DNA of 64,000 bases from NCBI GenBank assembly GCA_943789505.1, contig CALSUJ010000001.1, positions 310,001-374,000 on the forward strand, read 5' to 3'. This document shows, one piece after another, positions 10,329-18,423 of the stretch (within the stretch, counting starts at the first letter, position 1; each line of letters opens with the position of its first letter). This DNA is from an uncultured Flavobacteriales bacterium (GTDB lineage: Bacteria; Bacteroidota; Bacteroidia; Flavobacteriales; BACL11). Under the pieces are notes generated by a model. The model searched no databases. It was given only the letters and a program-made list of their open reading frames with translations, and was not told the origin of the DNA. Position numbers and translations under genes: made by a program.

Positions 10329-10738
10329 TGGGAAAAGCTCTTGGTATTGATTTTGGTACTAAGCGCACAGGTATAGCCATTACTGATGCAATGCAAATTA
10401 TTGCTACAGGATTAACTACTGTTTCTACTAATTTATTAGATGATTTTATTGCTAATTTAGTTCAGAAAGAAAGTATTGAATGCTTTGTAGTTGGCGATCC
10501 TAAAAACCTAGATGGTAGTAATACTGATAGTACTGGGCATGTAAATAGTTTTGTAAAACGCTTACAGAAAAAATACCCTGCAATTCAAGTACATCAAATT
10601 GATGAACGCTTTACTTCTAAGATTGCTAAACAAAGTATTTTGGCAAGTGGAATTAAAAAGAAGGGAAGACAAAATAAAGCACTGGTTGATGAAGTAAGTG
10701 CAACTATTATTTTACAGAATTATTTGGATTATAAATAG
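10328..10738 (+). CDS. ruvX: RuvX/YqgF family putative pre-16S rRNA nuclease (Holliday junction resolvase-like)
   Basis: 136 aa, the usual YqgF length. It begins ALGIDFGTKRTGIAITD, the RNase H-like first strand with the catalytic Asp, and carries the second motif IDERFTSKIA and a late acidic motif ALVDEVSATIIL. Family members act in 16S rRNA 5' maturation and have been linked to Holliday-junction resolution. Start and stop overlap in TAATG with the C25 protease gene, so it is probably co-transcribed although functionally unrelated. Confidence 0.92.
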   Translation: MGKALGIDFGTKRTGIAITDAMQIIATGLTTVSTNLLDDFIANLVQKESIECFVVGDPKNLDGSNTDSTGHVNSFVKRLQKKYPAIQVHQIDERFTSKIAKQSILASGIKKKGRQNKALVDEVSATIILQNYLDYK

Positions 10739-10789
10739 TGTAGTTATAGTTTTTATATCGATTATAATTTAAAATATGATATGTAAAAG

Positions 10790-10797
10790 TAACTTTG
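10790..10797 (+). promoter_or_regulatory. Possible -7 box TAACTTTG upstream of outer-membrane protein
   Basis: TAACTTTG matches TAnnTTTG but no -33 TTG is visible at standard spacing. It would leave a 5' leader of about 165 nt before the ATG at 10969. The rest of the gap 10739-10968 is AT-rich with no gene I can support. Confidence 0.3.
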
Positions 10798-10968
10798 AAT
10801 TAGTCTTTTTAAAATCATTAAGTGAAAATAGAATAAGGCTTTTATCATAATTTATGATGTAAAAAGATCGGAATCATGAAGATGTATCAATTATGTATAG
10901 GTTATAAAGAAATTTTTGCTTTAGTTTACAGAAAATTAAATAAAATTCAAAAATCTATTAAACATATT

Positions 10969-11649
10969 ATGAAAAAAATTTACATATTATTGCTAGTTTC
11001 AGTTTTAGGAACTTCTACTATGTTTGCTCAAGGATTTGGTGCAAGTTTAGATTATGCAATGTGGAATGGTGCAATGATTGAAAATTCTGAAACTACAGGA
11101 TCAACAATTATTTCAGTAAACTATACTCAAAATTTATCTAAAAAGATGGATTTAGTAGGTTCTGTTGGGTACGGAATTGGCTTTGGTGTTCTTCCGATCA
11201 AAACAGATTTGAATTATGGTATTACAAATAAACTGTCTGCTAATTTAGGCATGGGTATTTATATGATTTCTGATGATACTTATAAAGCTAATGCAAATGG
11301 TGTAGGTAATGAAGCTCCTAAATTTAATGAATTTGGAACTAACCTTGGATTAAGTTATCAGTTAACATCTGCTTTATCTTTAGGCTTTAATTACAACATG
11401 CTTAAAAACGATGCAGAAGAAGGGTCTTCTGATTTTAATGCTATGCAATTTGGATTAGCTTACTCTTTTTCTGGTAAATCAAAAGCTAAAACAGATAAAA
11501 AGAAGGTTAAAAAGAAAAAGAAAGTTGCAGCACCAAAGAAAGTTGCAACTCCAACCAAAAAGAAGGTTGCAACTCCAACCAAAAAGAAGGTTGCAACTCC
11601 AACCAAAAAGAAGGTTGTAGCTCCTAATAGCTCTAAAAGCCCTCAATAG
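10969..11649 (+). CDS. Outer-membrane beta-barrel-like protein with lysine-rich repeat tail
   Basis: 226 aa from the ATG at 10969, chosen because it opens a clean signal peptide (KKIYILLLVSVLGTSTMFAQ); an upstream in-frame start adds 31 residues that would bury it. The body (~20-165) has alternating hydrophobic strands (NYTQNLSKKMDLVGSVGYGI, ALSLGFNYNML) typical of small 8-strand OMP_b-brl porins. The last ~60 residues are a Lys/Pro/Thr tail containing three perfect 24-bp repeats encoding VATPTKKK. A basic tail could contact peptidoglycan or LPS, but this is inference. It is first in a three-gene cluster of repeat-bearing envelope proteins. Confidence 0.72.
   Translation: MKKIYILLLVSVLGTSTMFAQGFGASLDYAMWNGAMIENSETTGSTIISVNYTQNLSKKMDLVGSVGYGIGFGVLPIKTDLNYGITNKLSANLGMGIYMISDDTYKANANGVGNEAPKFNEFGTNLGLSYQLTSALSLGFNYNMLKNDAEEGSSDFNAMQFGLAYSFSGKSKAKTDKKKVKKKKKVAAPKKVATPTKKKVATPTKKKVATPTKKKVVAPNSSKSPQ
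11542..11613 (+). repeat. Three perfect 24-bp tandem repeats (VATPTKKK) inside CDS
   Basis: Unit gttgcaactccaaccaaaaa plus gaag occurs at 11542-11565, 11566-11589 and 11590-11613 without a mismatch. It is in frame, so copy-number change alters the tail length without a frameshift. Confidence 0.9.
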
Positions 11650-11688
11650 ATAATAAAAGCTACTTAAAAATCACTTATAAATTATATT

Positions 11689-12900
11689 ATGAAAATTAAA
11701 ATTCACTATCAATTAACCTTATTATTTGCAGTATTAATATCTTTATCAGGTTGCAAGGTGCAAGGATGTTTAGATGTTTCAGCTCTTAATTATAATAAAT
11801 CAGCCGTTCACGATTGTAGTGGAGTAAAAGGTGGGGCTGATGAAAAATGCTGTAAGTATCCAATGGTATTAAAAGGTTGTACTGATTATGAGGCAAGTAA
11901 CTATAATGCTAATGCTACAAAAGATGATGGGTCATGTGAGTATGTAGAAAAGATTATTAAGCCTTATACTACTGTTTCTAATGTTGCTTCTCTAACAAAG
12001 TATATGTCTAAAAATGAGGTAAGAAACAAACTAGGTATTTATCCTTTTGAAATTTTTCACAATAAAGATAAGTGTGAGATTCATGTATACCATTATAGGA
12101 GAATGCAGAGAAAAATAAATGCTAAGAATCAATTTTCAAAGTCTGCTTTAAAAAATGGTCAGCAGGTTTACGAGGACAAGGAATTTGAGCTTACAGTCTT
12201 TTTTAAAAATGGATTGCTAGAGAACATTATTAATGAGAATTCAAAAAATTCTGCAAATGATTTACTGTGTTTTAATGATAATTTAAAATGTACAGCTGTA
12301 GTTGATGATTATTTGTTGTGTTATGGATGTATGGATGACGGAACGAATGATAATTATTTAGGTCGCCCAGATTATGCTAAAGGAAGAGCTCTAAATTATA
12401 ATGTTGATGCCACTGAAGACGATGGGAGTTGTGAATATGCTTCTAAACCTATAGTTAAAGGATGTAAGGATAGCGAAGCTAAAAATTACAATGCGAATGC
12501 TGATATTGATGACAGAACATTATGTGATTATTGCCCTTGTCTTTTTGTTCTAAATCCAGATTATGATTCAGTAAAGCAATGTAATGAACAATGTATTCCT
12601 GACCCTAATATTAAGGCGGAACCTAAAGGATGTACAGATAAATTAGCTGTTAATTATAATGCGAAAGCAACTAAAGATGATGGATCATGTTCATATTGCC
12701 CGTGTGATTCTGAAGATTATTATTATGTATTGAACAAAAGCAAGGACTGTGTAGGCGACCCTTGTATTAAGGTGAAAAGAGTAAATGAAAATGAAATTGT
12801 TAAAGACGATTGCTCTCTATGTGATTTGTTAGATATTGATAATACAATAAATTTTGAAATTAAAGCTAAAGCAGGAGCTAATATAAAAACAAAACAATAA
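11689..12900 (+). CDS. Lipoprotein with repeated GCTD-A-NYN-DDGSC motifs and BamE-like segment
   Basis: 403 aa. It starts with a lipoprotein signal peptide (lipobox LSGC, Cys22). It contains about five copies of a cysteine-bearing motif of the form GC-D--A-NYN--A--DDGSC, near residues 26, 64, 228, 257 and 305; some copies are degenerate. The same motif occurs once in the M43 protease at 4441. Between copies 2 and 3 lies a segment (about residues 100-190, EVRNKLGIYPFEIF) that resembles the next gene's N-terminal domain. The function is unknown. The motif is recurrent in secreted Bacteroidota proteins, but I know no assigned activity. The stop overlaps the next start (TAATG), so the two are coupled. 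Confidence 0.7.
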   Translation: MKIKIHYQLTLLFAVLISLSGCKVQGCLDVSALNYNKSAVHDCSGVKGGADEKCCKYPMVLKGCTDYEASNYNANATKDDGSCEYVEKIIKPYTTVSNVASLTKYMSKNEVRNKLGIYPFEIFHNKDKCEIHVYHYRRMQRKINAKNQFSKSALKNGQQVYEDKEFELTVFFKNGLLENIINENSKNSANDLLCFNDNLKCTAVVDDYLLCYGCMDDGTNDNYLGRPDYAKGRALNYNVDATEDDGSCEYASKPIVKGCKDSEAKNYNANADIDDRTLCDYCPCLFVLNPDYDSVKQCNEQCIPDPNIKAEPKGCTDKLAVNYNAKATKDDGSCSYCPCDSEDYYYVLNKSKDCVGDPCIKVKRVNENEIVKDDCSLCDLLDIDNTINFEIKAKAGANIKTKQ

Positions 12901-13781
12901 TGAAAAATAATATAAAAAAATTAATCGTTGTACTTTTAGTTACTTGTAGCTTTAATGTCTTTGGGCAGAGTAAAGTAACAAAAAATATTTATACAACAAT
13001 AGACAAGATATTTAATATTAATTTAGGAATGTCACCTGAAGAGGTTAATTCTACTCTTGCAATTCAGCCATATGATATTCATCAAAACCTTGCTTTAAGT
13101 CAGTTGATTGTTGAGTATAAGTATGTGCATAAATTCATTAAAGATAATGCTGATTTAGTTTATTTAGAATCATCAAGAAATAATGGAGAATTATACTTTC
13201 AAGATGAAACTTCTATTTATATGGTTTTTGATAGTAACAGATTTTTAATCTCATATTTCACTAAAGAAGGTATGGCTAAAGCGCAGGATGCTTATGTCTG
13301 GGAGAATACATTAATGTTGTTAAATTCCAAAGTTGATTGTGGTAGTTGTATAAAATTACAAAAGGTAAATAAACAATCAGCTAAAAAAGTAGAATCCAAA
13401 ACGGTTACATCATCTAAATCTAGTAAGAGTACTAGAGTAAAACCAGCTACTAAGTTTAAAAAAACTAAAGATGAGCAAGCTGCTAAAGACAAAAAAGTTG
13501 ATGAAGTAGTAGATCCGACTTATTTGCAGAAAATGGTAAAAAATCAGCAAGTCGCTAAGGACAAGAAAGCTAAAGACAAGCAGGCTGCAAAGGACAAGAA
13601 AGCTAAAGACAAGCAGGCTGCAAAGGACAAGAAAGCTAAAGACAAGCAGGCTGCAAAGGACAAGAAAGCTAAAGACAAGCAGGCTGCAAAGGACAAGAAA
13701 GCTAAAGACAAGCAGGCTGCAAAGGACAAGAAAGCTAAAGACAAGCAGGTTGCAAAGGACAAGAAAGCTAAAAAGAAATAA
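12900..13781 (+). CDS. Secreted protein with BamE/SmpA-like domain and 11-residue Lys-rich repeats
   Basis: 293 aa with a signal peptide (LIVVLLVTCSFNVFGQ). Residues ~35-125 begin with the pattern NLGMSPEEVNSTL, reminiscent of SmpA/OmlA (BamE) domains, and align by eye with residues ~100-190 of the preceding lipoprotein. The C-terminal ~75 residues are repeats of KDKQAAKDKKA, encoded by six 33-bp units. Such a charged tail is probably extended or helical; binding to cell wall or surface polyanions is only a guess. It is translationally coupled to the upstream lipoprotein and followed by a strong terminator. Confidence 0.65.
   Translation: MKNNIKKLIVVLLVTCSFNVFGQSKVTKNIYTTIDKIFNINLGMSPEEVNSTLAIQPYDIHQNLALSQLIVEYKYVHKFIKDNADLVYLESSRNNGELYFQDETSIYMVFDSNRFLISYFTKEGMAKAQDAYVWENTLMLLNSKVDCGSCIKLQKVNKQSAKKVESKTVTSSKSSKSTRVKPATKFKKTKDEQAAKDKKVDEVVDPTYLQKMVKNQQVAKDKKAKDKQAAKDKKAKDKQAAKDKKAKDKQAAKDKKAKDKQAAKDKKAKDKQAAKDKKAKDKQVAKDKKAKKK
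13572..13769 (+). repeat. Six 33-bp tandem repeats inside CDS
   Basis: Six contiguous 33-bp units encode KDKQAAKDKKA. They are near-identical; the sixth has an A-to-V change (caggtt instead of caggct). There are no spacers, and the unit is a multiple of 3, so copy-number change keeps the frame. Confidence 0.92.
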
Positions 13782-13821
13782 TATAGATTTTATAAAAACT
13801 TTTAGATATTTTTAAATAAGA

Positions 13822-13855
13822 AAAAGCCGAGCATTGCTCGGCTTTTCTTTTTTTA
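13822..13855. terminator. Bidirectional terminator between convergent genes
   Basis: AAAAGCCGAGC, loop ATT, GCTCGGCTTTT, followed by a T-rich run. A-tract and T-tract on both sides let it serve the plus-strand repeat protein and minus-strand uvrA. Confidence 0.9.
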
Positions 13856-13866
13856 TAATCAAAAGA

Positions 13867-16638
13867 TTAAAGTTTTTTTTTAAGAAACTGCCCTGTAATT
13901 GATTTTTTGCAGTTTAAAATTTCTTCAGGTGTTCCTGTAAATACAATATCACCTCCTTTATCACCTCCTTCGGGACCAAGGTCAATTATCCAATCGGCAC
14001 ATTTTATGACATCCAAATTATGTTCAATACAAACAATTGAATGTCCTTTTTCAATGAGAGCATAAAAGGAATTAAGGAGTTTGTTTATATCATGAAAATG
14101 TAAACCCGTAGTTGGCTCATCAAAGATAAATAATGTTTTTTCAGGCGTATTTCCTTTACCTAAAAATGAAGCTAATTTTATTCTTTGTGCTTCACCACCA
14201 CTTAATGTATTGGAGGATTGCCCAAGTTTTATGTAGTTCAATCCAACATCTTGTAAGGGCTTTAATTTTCGTGCAATACTGGTTTCATTATTGCTCTCAA
14301 AAAACTCAATAGCTTCATAAACGGATAAGTTTAAGATATCCGAGATATTTTTATCTCCAACTTTTATCTCTAATATTTCTTTTTTAAAACGCTTCCCTTT
14401 ACAGTGTTCACATTCTAAATGTACATCTGCCATAAACTGCATTTCTACAGTTGTTTCTCCTTCTCCTTTACAATTTTCGCATCTACCACCATCAACATTA
14501 AAAGAGAAGAATCCTATTTTGTATTTTCTAGTTTCAGCTAATGGCTGCCTAGCAAACAGTTTCCTAATATCATCATATACTTTTATATAGGTTGCTGGAT
14601 TTGATCTTGATGATTTTCCGATAGGATTCTGGTCAATAAACTCCAATTTAGTCAGGTTTTTTGTGCTGATACTTATGTTTTCGTAATTCTTATTTGCTTT
14701 GCTAAAATTACCGAAATGTGTATTTAAAGCAGGTTTTAAAATATCTCTTACTAATGTGGATTTTCCAGAACCACTCATTCCTGTAACTAAGGTGAGTCCA
14801 TTTAAAGGAAACTCTACACTTATATTTTTTAGGTTATGTTTATTAATTCCATCAATAATAATCCTGTCTTTAGTGCTTCTTCTTTTTTTAGGTACAGGAA
14901 TTATTAGTTTTCCGGAAAGATATTTAGTGGTTAAACTAATTTTCTCTTTATAAATATCTTTTAGTTTTCCTTGGAAAATAATTTCTCCTCCATGAATTCC
15001 TGCTTCAGGACCAATATCAATAATTTGATCGGCTTGTTCCATTATCTCCTCATCATGCTCAACTACTATAACCGTATTGCCAATATCTCTCAGTTCTTTC
15101 AATATTTTGATAAGTCGTTCGGTATCCTTGGAATGCAAACCAATACTAGGTTCATCTAATATGTACATAGCACCTACTAATGAACTCCCAATAGAAGTGG
15201 CAAGATTAATTCTTTGCGATTCACCACCTGATAAAGTGTTTGATTTTCTATCTAGAGTAAGATAGCTCAGCCCCACCTCATTTAAATAGTGTAATCTGCT
15301 TTTTATTTCTTGTGTTAGTCGACCTGCAACTTTACTATCAGTATCATCTAGCTTAATATTCTTAAAGAATAAAAGTGCTTGCTCAATATTCATTTTTACA
15401 ATTTCAGCTATACTTTTGTCTGCTACTTGCACGTAAAGAGAGTCTTTTCTTAACCTAGATCCATCACATTCATCACAATCTGTTTTCCCTCTATATCTAG
15501 CAATAAGAACTCTATTTTGTATTTTATATTTTTGGCTTTCTAATTTTTGAAAAAACTGCTGTATCCCTTTACATTTTCCTTTTCCGTTCCAAAGAATAAC
15601 TTCTTCTTCTTTTGTTAGTTCATTGTATGGCCTATGTATTGGGAAATCAAATTTTGCAGCACGAATAATAAAACGATCCTTCCATTTGCTTAATTTTTCG
15701 CCCCCCCAACAGCTTACAACACCTTGATAAACGGATAGGTTTTCATTGATTATTACTTTCTTTTTGTCAATACCTAGTATAGAGCCAAAACCTTCACATT
15801 TTCTGCAAGCTCCATAAGGATTATTGAATGCAAAGAAATGAGTGGATGGTTTTTCAAATTGTATTCCGTCTAATTCAAATTTATTAGAGAAATGGTAATT
15901 TTTCTGTTGGATTAAAACATTACATTCTCCATTTCCTTCAAAAAAGGCAGTTTGTACAGAATCAGCAATCCTACCTTTAATATCAGTGTTATCAATAATT
16001 ATACGGTCAATTACAACTTGTATATTACTGTCCGATACCTTTGTTTCATCTTTAAGTAAATCTTTTATTTTGGTTACTTGCCCTTGGTATATTATACGAG
16101 AAAAACCTTGTTGTCTTAAAGTAGAAAGAATGCTGTTGTTTTCTTCCCCTTTATAGTTAGTGGTTATAATTACAGTTTCTTCCTTTTCCTGTTTTGTAAT
16201 AAAGTCAACTACATCACTTACTTGTTGGCGTTTTACTTGTTTTCCTGAAATTGGTGAAATCGTTTTCCCTATTCTAGCAAACAGGAGTTTCAGATAATCG
16301 TATATTTCGGTACTTGTACCAATGGTTGACCTAGGATTATTGGTAGTTGTTTTCTGTTCAATAGCAATTGCAGGGCAAATTCCAAGTATCTCATCTACTT
16401 CTGGTTTCTGTAATTTCCCAAGGAATTGACGGGCATATGAAGATAGACTTTCAATGTATCGTCTTTGTCCTTCAGCAAACAAAGTGTCAAAGGCTAATGA
16501 CGATTTTCCACTTCCTGACACTCCAGAAATAACAATTAACTTGTCTTTTGGGATGTTAATAGTGATGTTTTTAAGGTTGTGAACGCGTGCGCCCCTAATC
16601 ACAATATTATCGGTAGTATTTATTTGTTTTTTGGTCAT
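13867..16638 (-). CDS. uvrA: Excinuclease ABC subunit A (UvrA)
   Basis: 923 aa, close to the family's ~940. There are two ABC ATPase modules: Walker A SGVSGSGKSSLAFD near the N-terminus and VTGMSGSGKSTLVRD near residue 625, with signatures LSGGESQRINLA and LSGGEAQRIKLA. The zinc-finger cysteines are present (CRKCEGFG, CDECDGS, CENCKGEG, CEHCKGKR). It recognises bulky DNA lesions and loads UvrB in nucleotide excision repair. It stands alone, convergent with the repeat-protein cluster and divergent from the ECF sigma gene. It could be a UvrA paralogue if a second copy exists elsewhere. Confidence 0.95.
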   Translation of the reverse strand: MTKKQINTTDNIVIRGARVHNLKNITINIPKDKLIVISGVSGSGKSSLAFDTLFAEGQRRYIESLSSYARQFLGKLQKPEVDEILGICPAIAIEQKTTTNNPRSTIGTSTEIYDYLKLLFARIGKTISPISGKQVKRQQVSDVVDFITKQEKEETVIITTNYKGEENNSILSTLRQQGFSRIIYQGQVTKIKDLLKDETKVSDSNIQVVIDRIIIDNTDIKGRIADSVQTAFFEGNGECNVLIQQKNYHFSNKFELDGIQFEKPSTHFFAFNNPYGACRKCEGFGSILGIDKKKVIINENLSVYQGVVSCWGGEKLSKWKDRFIIRAAKFDFPIHRPYNELTKEEEVILWNGKGKCKGIQQFFQKLESQKYKIQNRVLIARYRGKTDCDECDGSRLRKDSLYVQVADKSIAEIVKMNIEQALLFFKNIKLDDTDSKVAGRLTQEIKSRLHYLNEVGLSYLTLDRKSNTLSGGESQRINLATSIGSSLVGAMYILDEPSIGLHSKDTERLIKILKELRDIGNTVIVVEHDEEIMEQADQIIDIGPEAGIHGGEIIFQGKLKDIYKEKISLTTKYLSGKLIIPVPKKRRSTKDRIIIDGINKHNLKNISVEFPLNGLTLVTGMSGSGKSTLVRDILKPALNTHFGNFSKANKNYENISISTKNLTKLEFIDQNPIGKSSRSNPATYIKVYDDIRKLFARQPLAETRKYKIGFFSFNVDGGRCENCKGEGETTVEMQFMADVHLECEHCKGKRFKKEILEIKVGDKNISDILNLSVYEAIEFFESNNETSIARKLKPLQDVGLNYIKLGQSSNTLSGGEAQRIKLASFLGKGNTPEKTLFIFDEPTTGLHFHDINKLLNSFYALIEKGHSIVCIEHNLDVIKCADWIIDLGPEGGDKGGDIVFTGTPEEILNCKKSITGQFLKKKL

Positions 16639-16657
16639 CCAATTTTCACAGAATTTG

Positions 16658-16665
16658 CAAAGCTA
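16658..16665 (-). promoter_or_regulatory. -7 box TAGCTTTG for uvrA
   Basis: On the minus strand TAGCTTTG matches TAnnTTTG and lies 19 nt upstream of the uvrA ATG (16638). No TTG is visible at -33 spacing. Confidence 0.45.
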
Positions 16666-16675
16666 AGAAATAAGA

Positions 16676-16707
16676 TTTGGATATTTAAAAATGTTTTGCT
16701 ATATTTG
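16676..16707 (+). promoter_or_regulatory. Promoter TTTG-N20-TATATTTG for ECF sigma gene
   Basis: TTTG at 16676-16679, a 20-nt spacer, then TATATTTG at 16700-16707 fits the Bacteroidota housekeeping consensus. It leaves an ~80-nt leader before the ATG at 16794, without an obvious hairpin. Confidence 0.6.
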
Positions 16708-16793
16708 ACCCTCAATTTGTACAATTAATTAACAATATACACGCCTATAGTCACACATTTACTTTTAAATTCTTATTAACTAAAAAAAAGTAT

Positions 16794-17381
16794 ATGTTGT
16801 TAGACAATTTCTCAGATAAAGTATTAGTACAAAATTTTCTTAATGGTGATAATAAATCATTTGAGGTTTTATTAAGTAGACATAAAAGCAGAGTATTTGC
16901 CTTTATTATGTCTAAAGTTAAAAATCGTGATATTACTGAAGACATCTTTCAGGATACCTTTATTAAAGTGATTAACTCCTTACAAAAAGGAAAGTACAAT
17001 GAGGAAGGTAAGTTTTTGCCTTGGATGATGCGTATCTCTCATAATTTAGTGATTGATCATTTCAGGAAGGAGTCAAAAATGAGAAAGATAAGACCGACTT
17101 CAGAATTTGATATTTTTGATGTGATAGATGATGGAAGTAAAAATCAAGAGGAAATAATGATACAAACACAAGTGCATTCCGATTTAAAGATATTGATTGA
17201 GCAGTTGCCTAATGATCAGAAAGAAGTTTTAAAGATGAGATATTTTGAAGATTTATCGTTTAAGGAAATTTCAGATTTAACCAATTCAAGTATTAATACA
17301 GCTTTAGGTAGGATGCGTTATGCCTTAATCAATCTCCGAAAGTTAGCCGAAAAGCAGCATATTGATTTGAAAGTGATATAA
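16794..17381 (+). CDS. ECF-type RNA polymerase sigma factor
   Basis: 195 aa with sigma region 2 (FEVLLSRHKSRVFAFI, then DIFQDTFIKVINSL and WMMRISHNLVIDHFRK) and region 4 (LPNDQKEVLKMRYFEDLSFK, a helix-turn-helix). It lacks region 3, as expected for group 4 (ECF) factors. No classical anti-sigma factor with a membrane segment follows; instead a 67-aa soluble ORF lies 71 nt downstream. The promoter regulon cannot be predicted. Confidence 0.93.
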   Translation: MLLDNFSDKVLVQNFLNGDNKSFEVLLSRHKSRVFAFIMSKVKNRDITEDIFQDTFIKVINSLQKGKYNEEGKFLPWMMRISHNLVIDHFRKESKMRKIRPTSEFDIFDVIDDGSKNQEEIMIQTQVHSDLKILIEQLPNDQKEVLKMRYFEDLSFKEISDLTNSSINTALGRMRYALINLRKLAEKQHIDLKVI

Positions 17382-17452
17382 AATTTAAGTTTATATAATA
17401 TTAACTAGGGTATTGCGTTCAAAGTGTGTAATGAAATTTAAAAAAATATTAT

Positions 17453-17656
17453 ATGAGCAAAAACTCTACTTTAAAAATGTGGAACCATCTGTTAAAAGAG
17501 GAATATACTTTATTTGACAAATCAGTACACAGCATCCTTTCTGAAAGTCAGATTGGACCAAAAAAAGAAACAATAGATACTATTCTTGCGTATGCAAGTT
17601 CAGTGAAAGCAATTAGAACAAAGTCTAAAGATAAAATTCTAATTTCGTTAAACTAA
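17453..17656 (+). CDS. Small conserved-looking protein downstream of sigma factor
   Basis: 67 aa, soluble, with no signal peptide or membrane segment. It is rich in Lys/Ser and predicted helical (WNHLLKEEYTLFDKSVHSIL). It ends immediately before a hairpin terminator, so the sigma gene and this ORF form one transcript. I do not recognise a domain. Its position suggests a modulator of the sigma factor, but nothing in the sequence shows that. Confidence 0.6.
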   Translation: MSKNSTLKMWNHLLKEEYTLFDKSVHSILSESQIGPKKETIDTILAYASSVKAIRTKSKDKILISLN

Positions 17657-17670
17657 GTGGTTTTGGTTAG

Positions 17671-17700
17671 TAAAAGAGGTCGAGAGGCCTCTTTTATTTT
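17671..17700 (+). terminator. Rho-independent terminator after sigma operon
   Basis: TAAAAGAGG pairs with CCTCTTTTA (17671-17679 with 17688-17696) around an 8-nt loop, followed by TTTTTA. Confidence 0.8.
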
Positions 17701-17708
17701 TACTTTTG
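17701..17708 (+). promoter_or_regulatory. -7 box TACTTTTG directly before nth
   Basis: TACTTTTG matches TAnnTTTG and ends only 4 nt before the GTG start of nth at 17713, so transcription would start at or near the start codon (possible leaderless mRNA). No -33 TTG is seen at standard spacing. Confidence 0.4.
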
Positions 17709-17712
17709 TTTT

Positions 17713-18348
17713 GTGAATAAAAAAGAAAGAACACAACACTTTATATCTCATTTTTCTGAGCATATGCCTGAAGCAAAAACAGAGCTTGACTATACGAATG
17801 TTTTTGAACTTACTGTTGCTGTATTGCTTTCGGCTCAATGTACGGACAAGCGAATCAATATAATTACTAAAAATTTATTTAGAGAGATGCCCACACCTCA
17901 AGTAATGGCTGAATCCTCAATAGATGCAATTTTTGATTTAATAAAATCCTGTACTTACCCAAGGAATAAAGCAAAGCATTTGTCAGGTATGGCAAAAATG
18001 CTAATGCAAGATTTTAATGCTGAAATTCCTGCAAATATTAAAGATTTACAAAAATTACCTGGAGTAGGTAGAAAAACAGCTAATGTGGTAGGGTCTGTTT
18101 ATTTTGATATTCCAGCTATGCCAGTGGATACTCATGTGTTTAGAGTTGCCGATAGAATTGGTATTACAACTAATGCTAAAAACCCTTTGCAAGCTGAATT
18201 GCAATTGTTAAAACTTTTCCCAGAAGAAAAGTTAAATATTGCACACCATTGGATGATATTGCACGGAAGATACACTTGTAAAGCAAAGAGGCCTGAATGC
18301 GAAAGGTGTGGTATTACAGCTATTTGTAAGTATTTCTCAAAAAAGTAA
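17713..18348 (+). CDS. nth: Endonuclease III (DNA glycosylase/AP lyase)
   Basis: 211 aa from a GTG start. The N-terminus (KKERTQHFISHFSEHMPEA) matches the usual Nth beginning, so the internal ATG at 17764 would truncate it. The helix-hairpin-helix LPGVGRKTANVV contains the catalytic Lys, and VDTHVFRVADR contains the catalytic Asp. The C-terminal iron-sulfur loop C-x6-C-x2-C-x5-C is intact (CKAKRPECERCGITAIC). It removes oxidised pyrimidines in base excision repair. Confidence 0.95.
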   Translation: MNKKERTQHFISHFSEHMPEAKTELDYTNVFELTVAVLLSAQCTDKRINIITKNLFREMPTPQVMAESSIDAIFDLIKSCTYPRNKAKHLSGMAKMLMQDFNAEIPANIKDLQKLPGVGRKTANVVGSVYFDIPAMPVDTHVFRVADRIGITTNAKNPLQAELQLLKLFPEEKLNIAHHWMILHGRYTCKAKRPECERCGITAICKYFSKK

Positions 18349-18376
18349 TTTTGTTAATAAATCTACCTTCATTTTT

Positions 18377-18407
18377 TTGATGTTTGTTAGATAATTCCTC
18401 TAATTTG
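18377..18407 (+). promoter_or_regulatory. Possible recA promoter
   Basis: TTG at 18377-18379, a 21-nt spacer and TAATTTG at 18401-18407 (one base shorter than TAnnTTTG) precede recA by 16 nt. No LexA-like palindrome is obvious. Confidence 0.35.
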
Positions 18408-18423
18408 TATAAAATTTATAGCT

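Noticed and set aside
13544-13762. Minus-strand open frame over the 33-bp repeats
   Set aside because: Mirror of the coding repeat; its repetitive product is an artefact of the plus-strand gene.
13572-13769. 33-bp repeats as a possible CRISPR array
   Set aside because: Units are contiguous with no spacers and are translated in frame as KDKQAAKDKKA.
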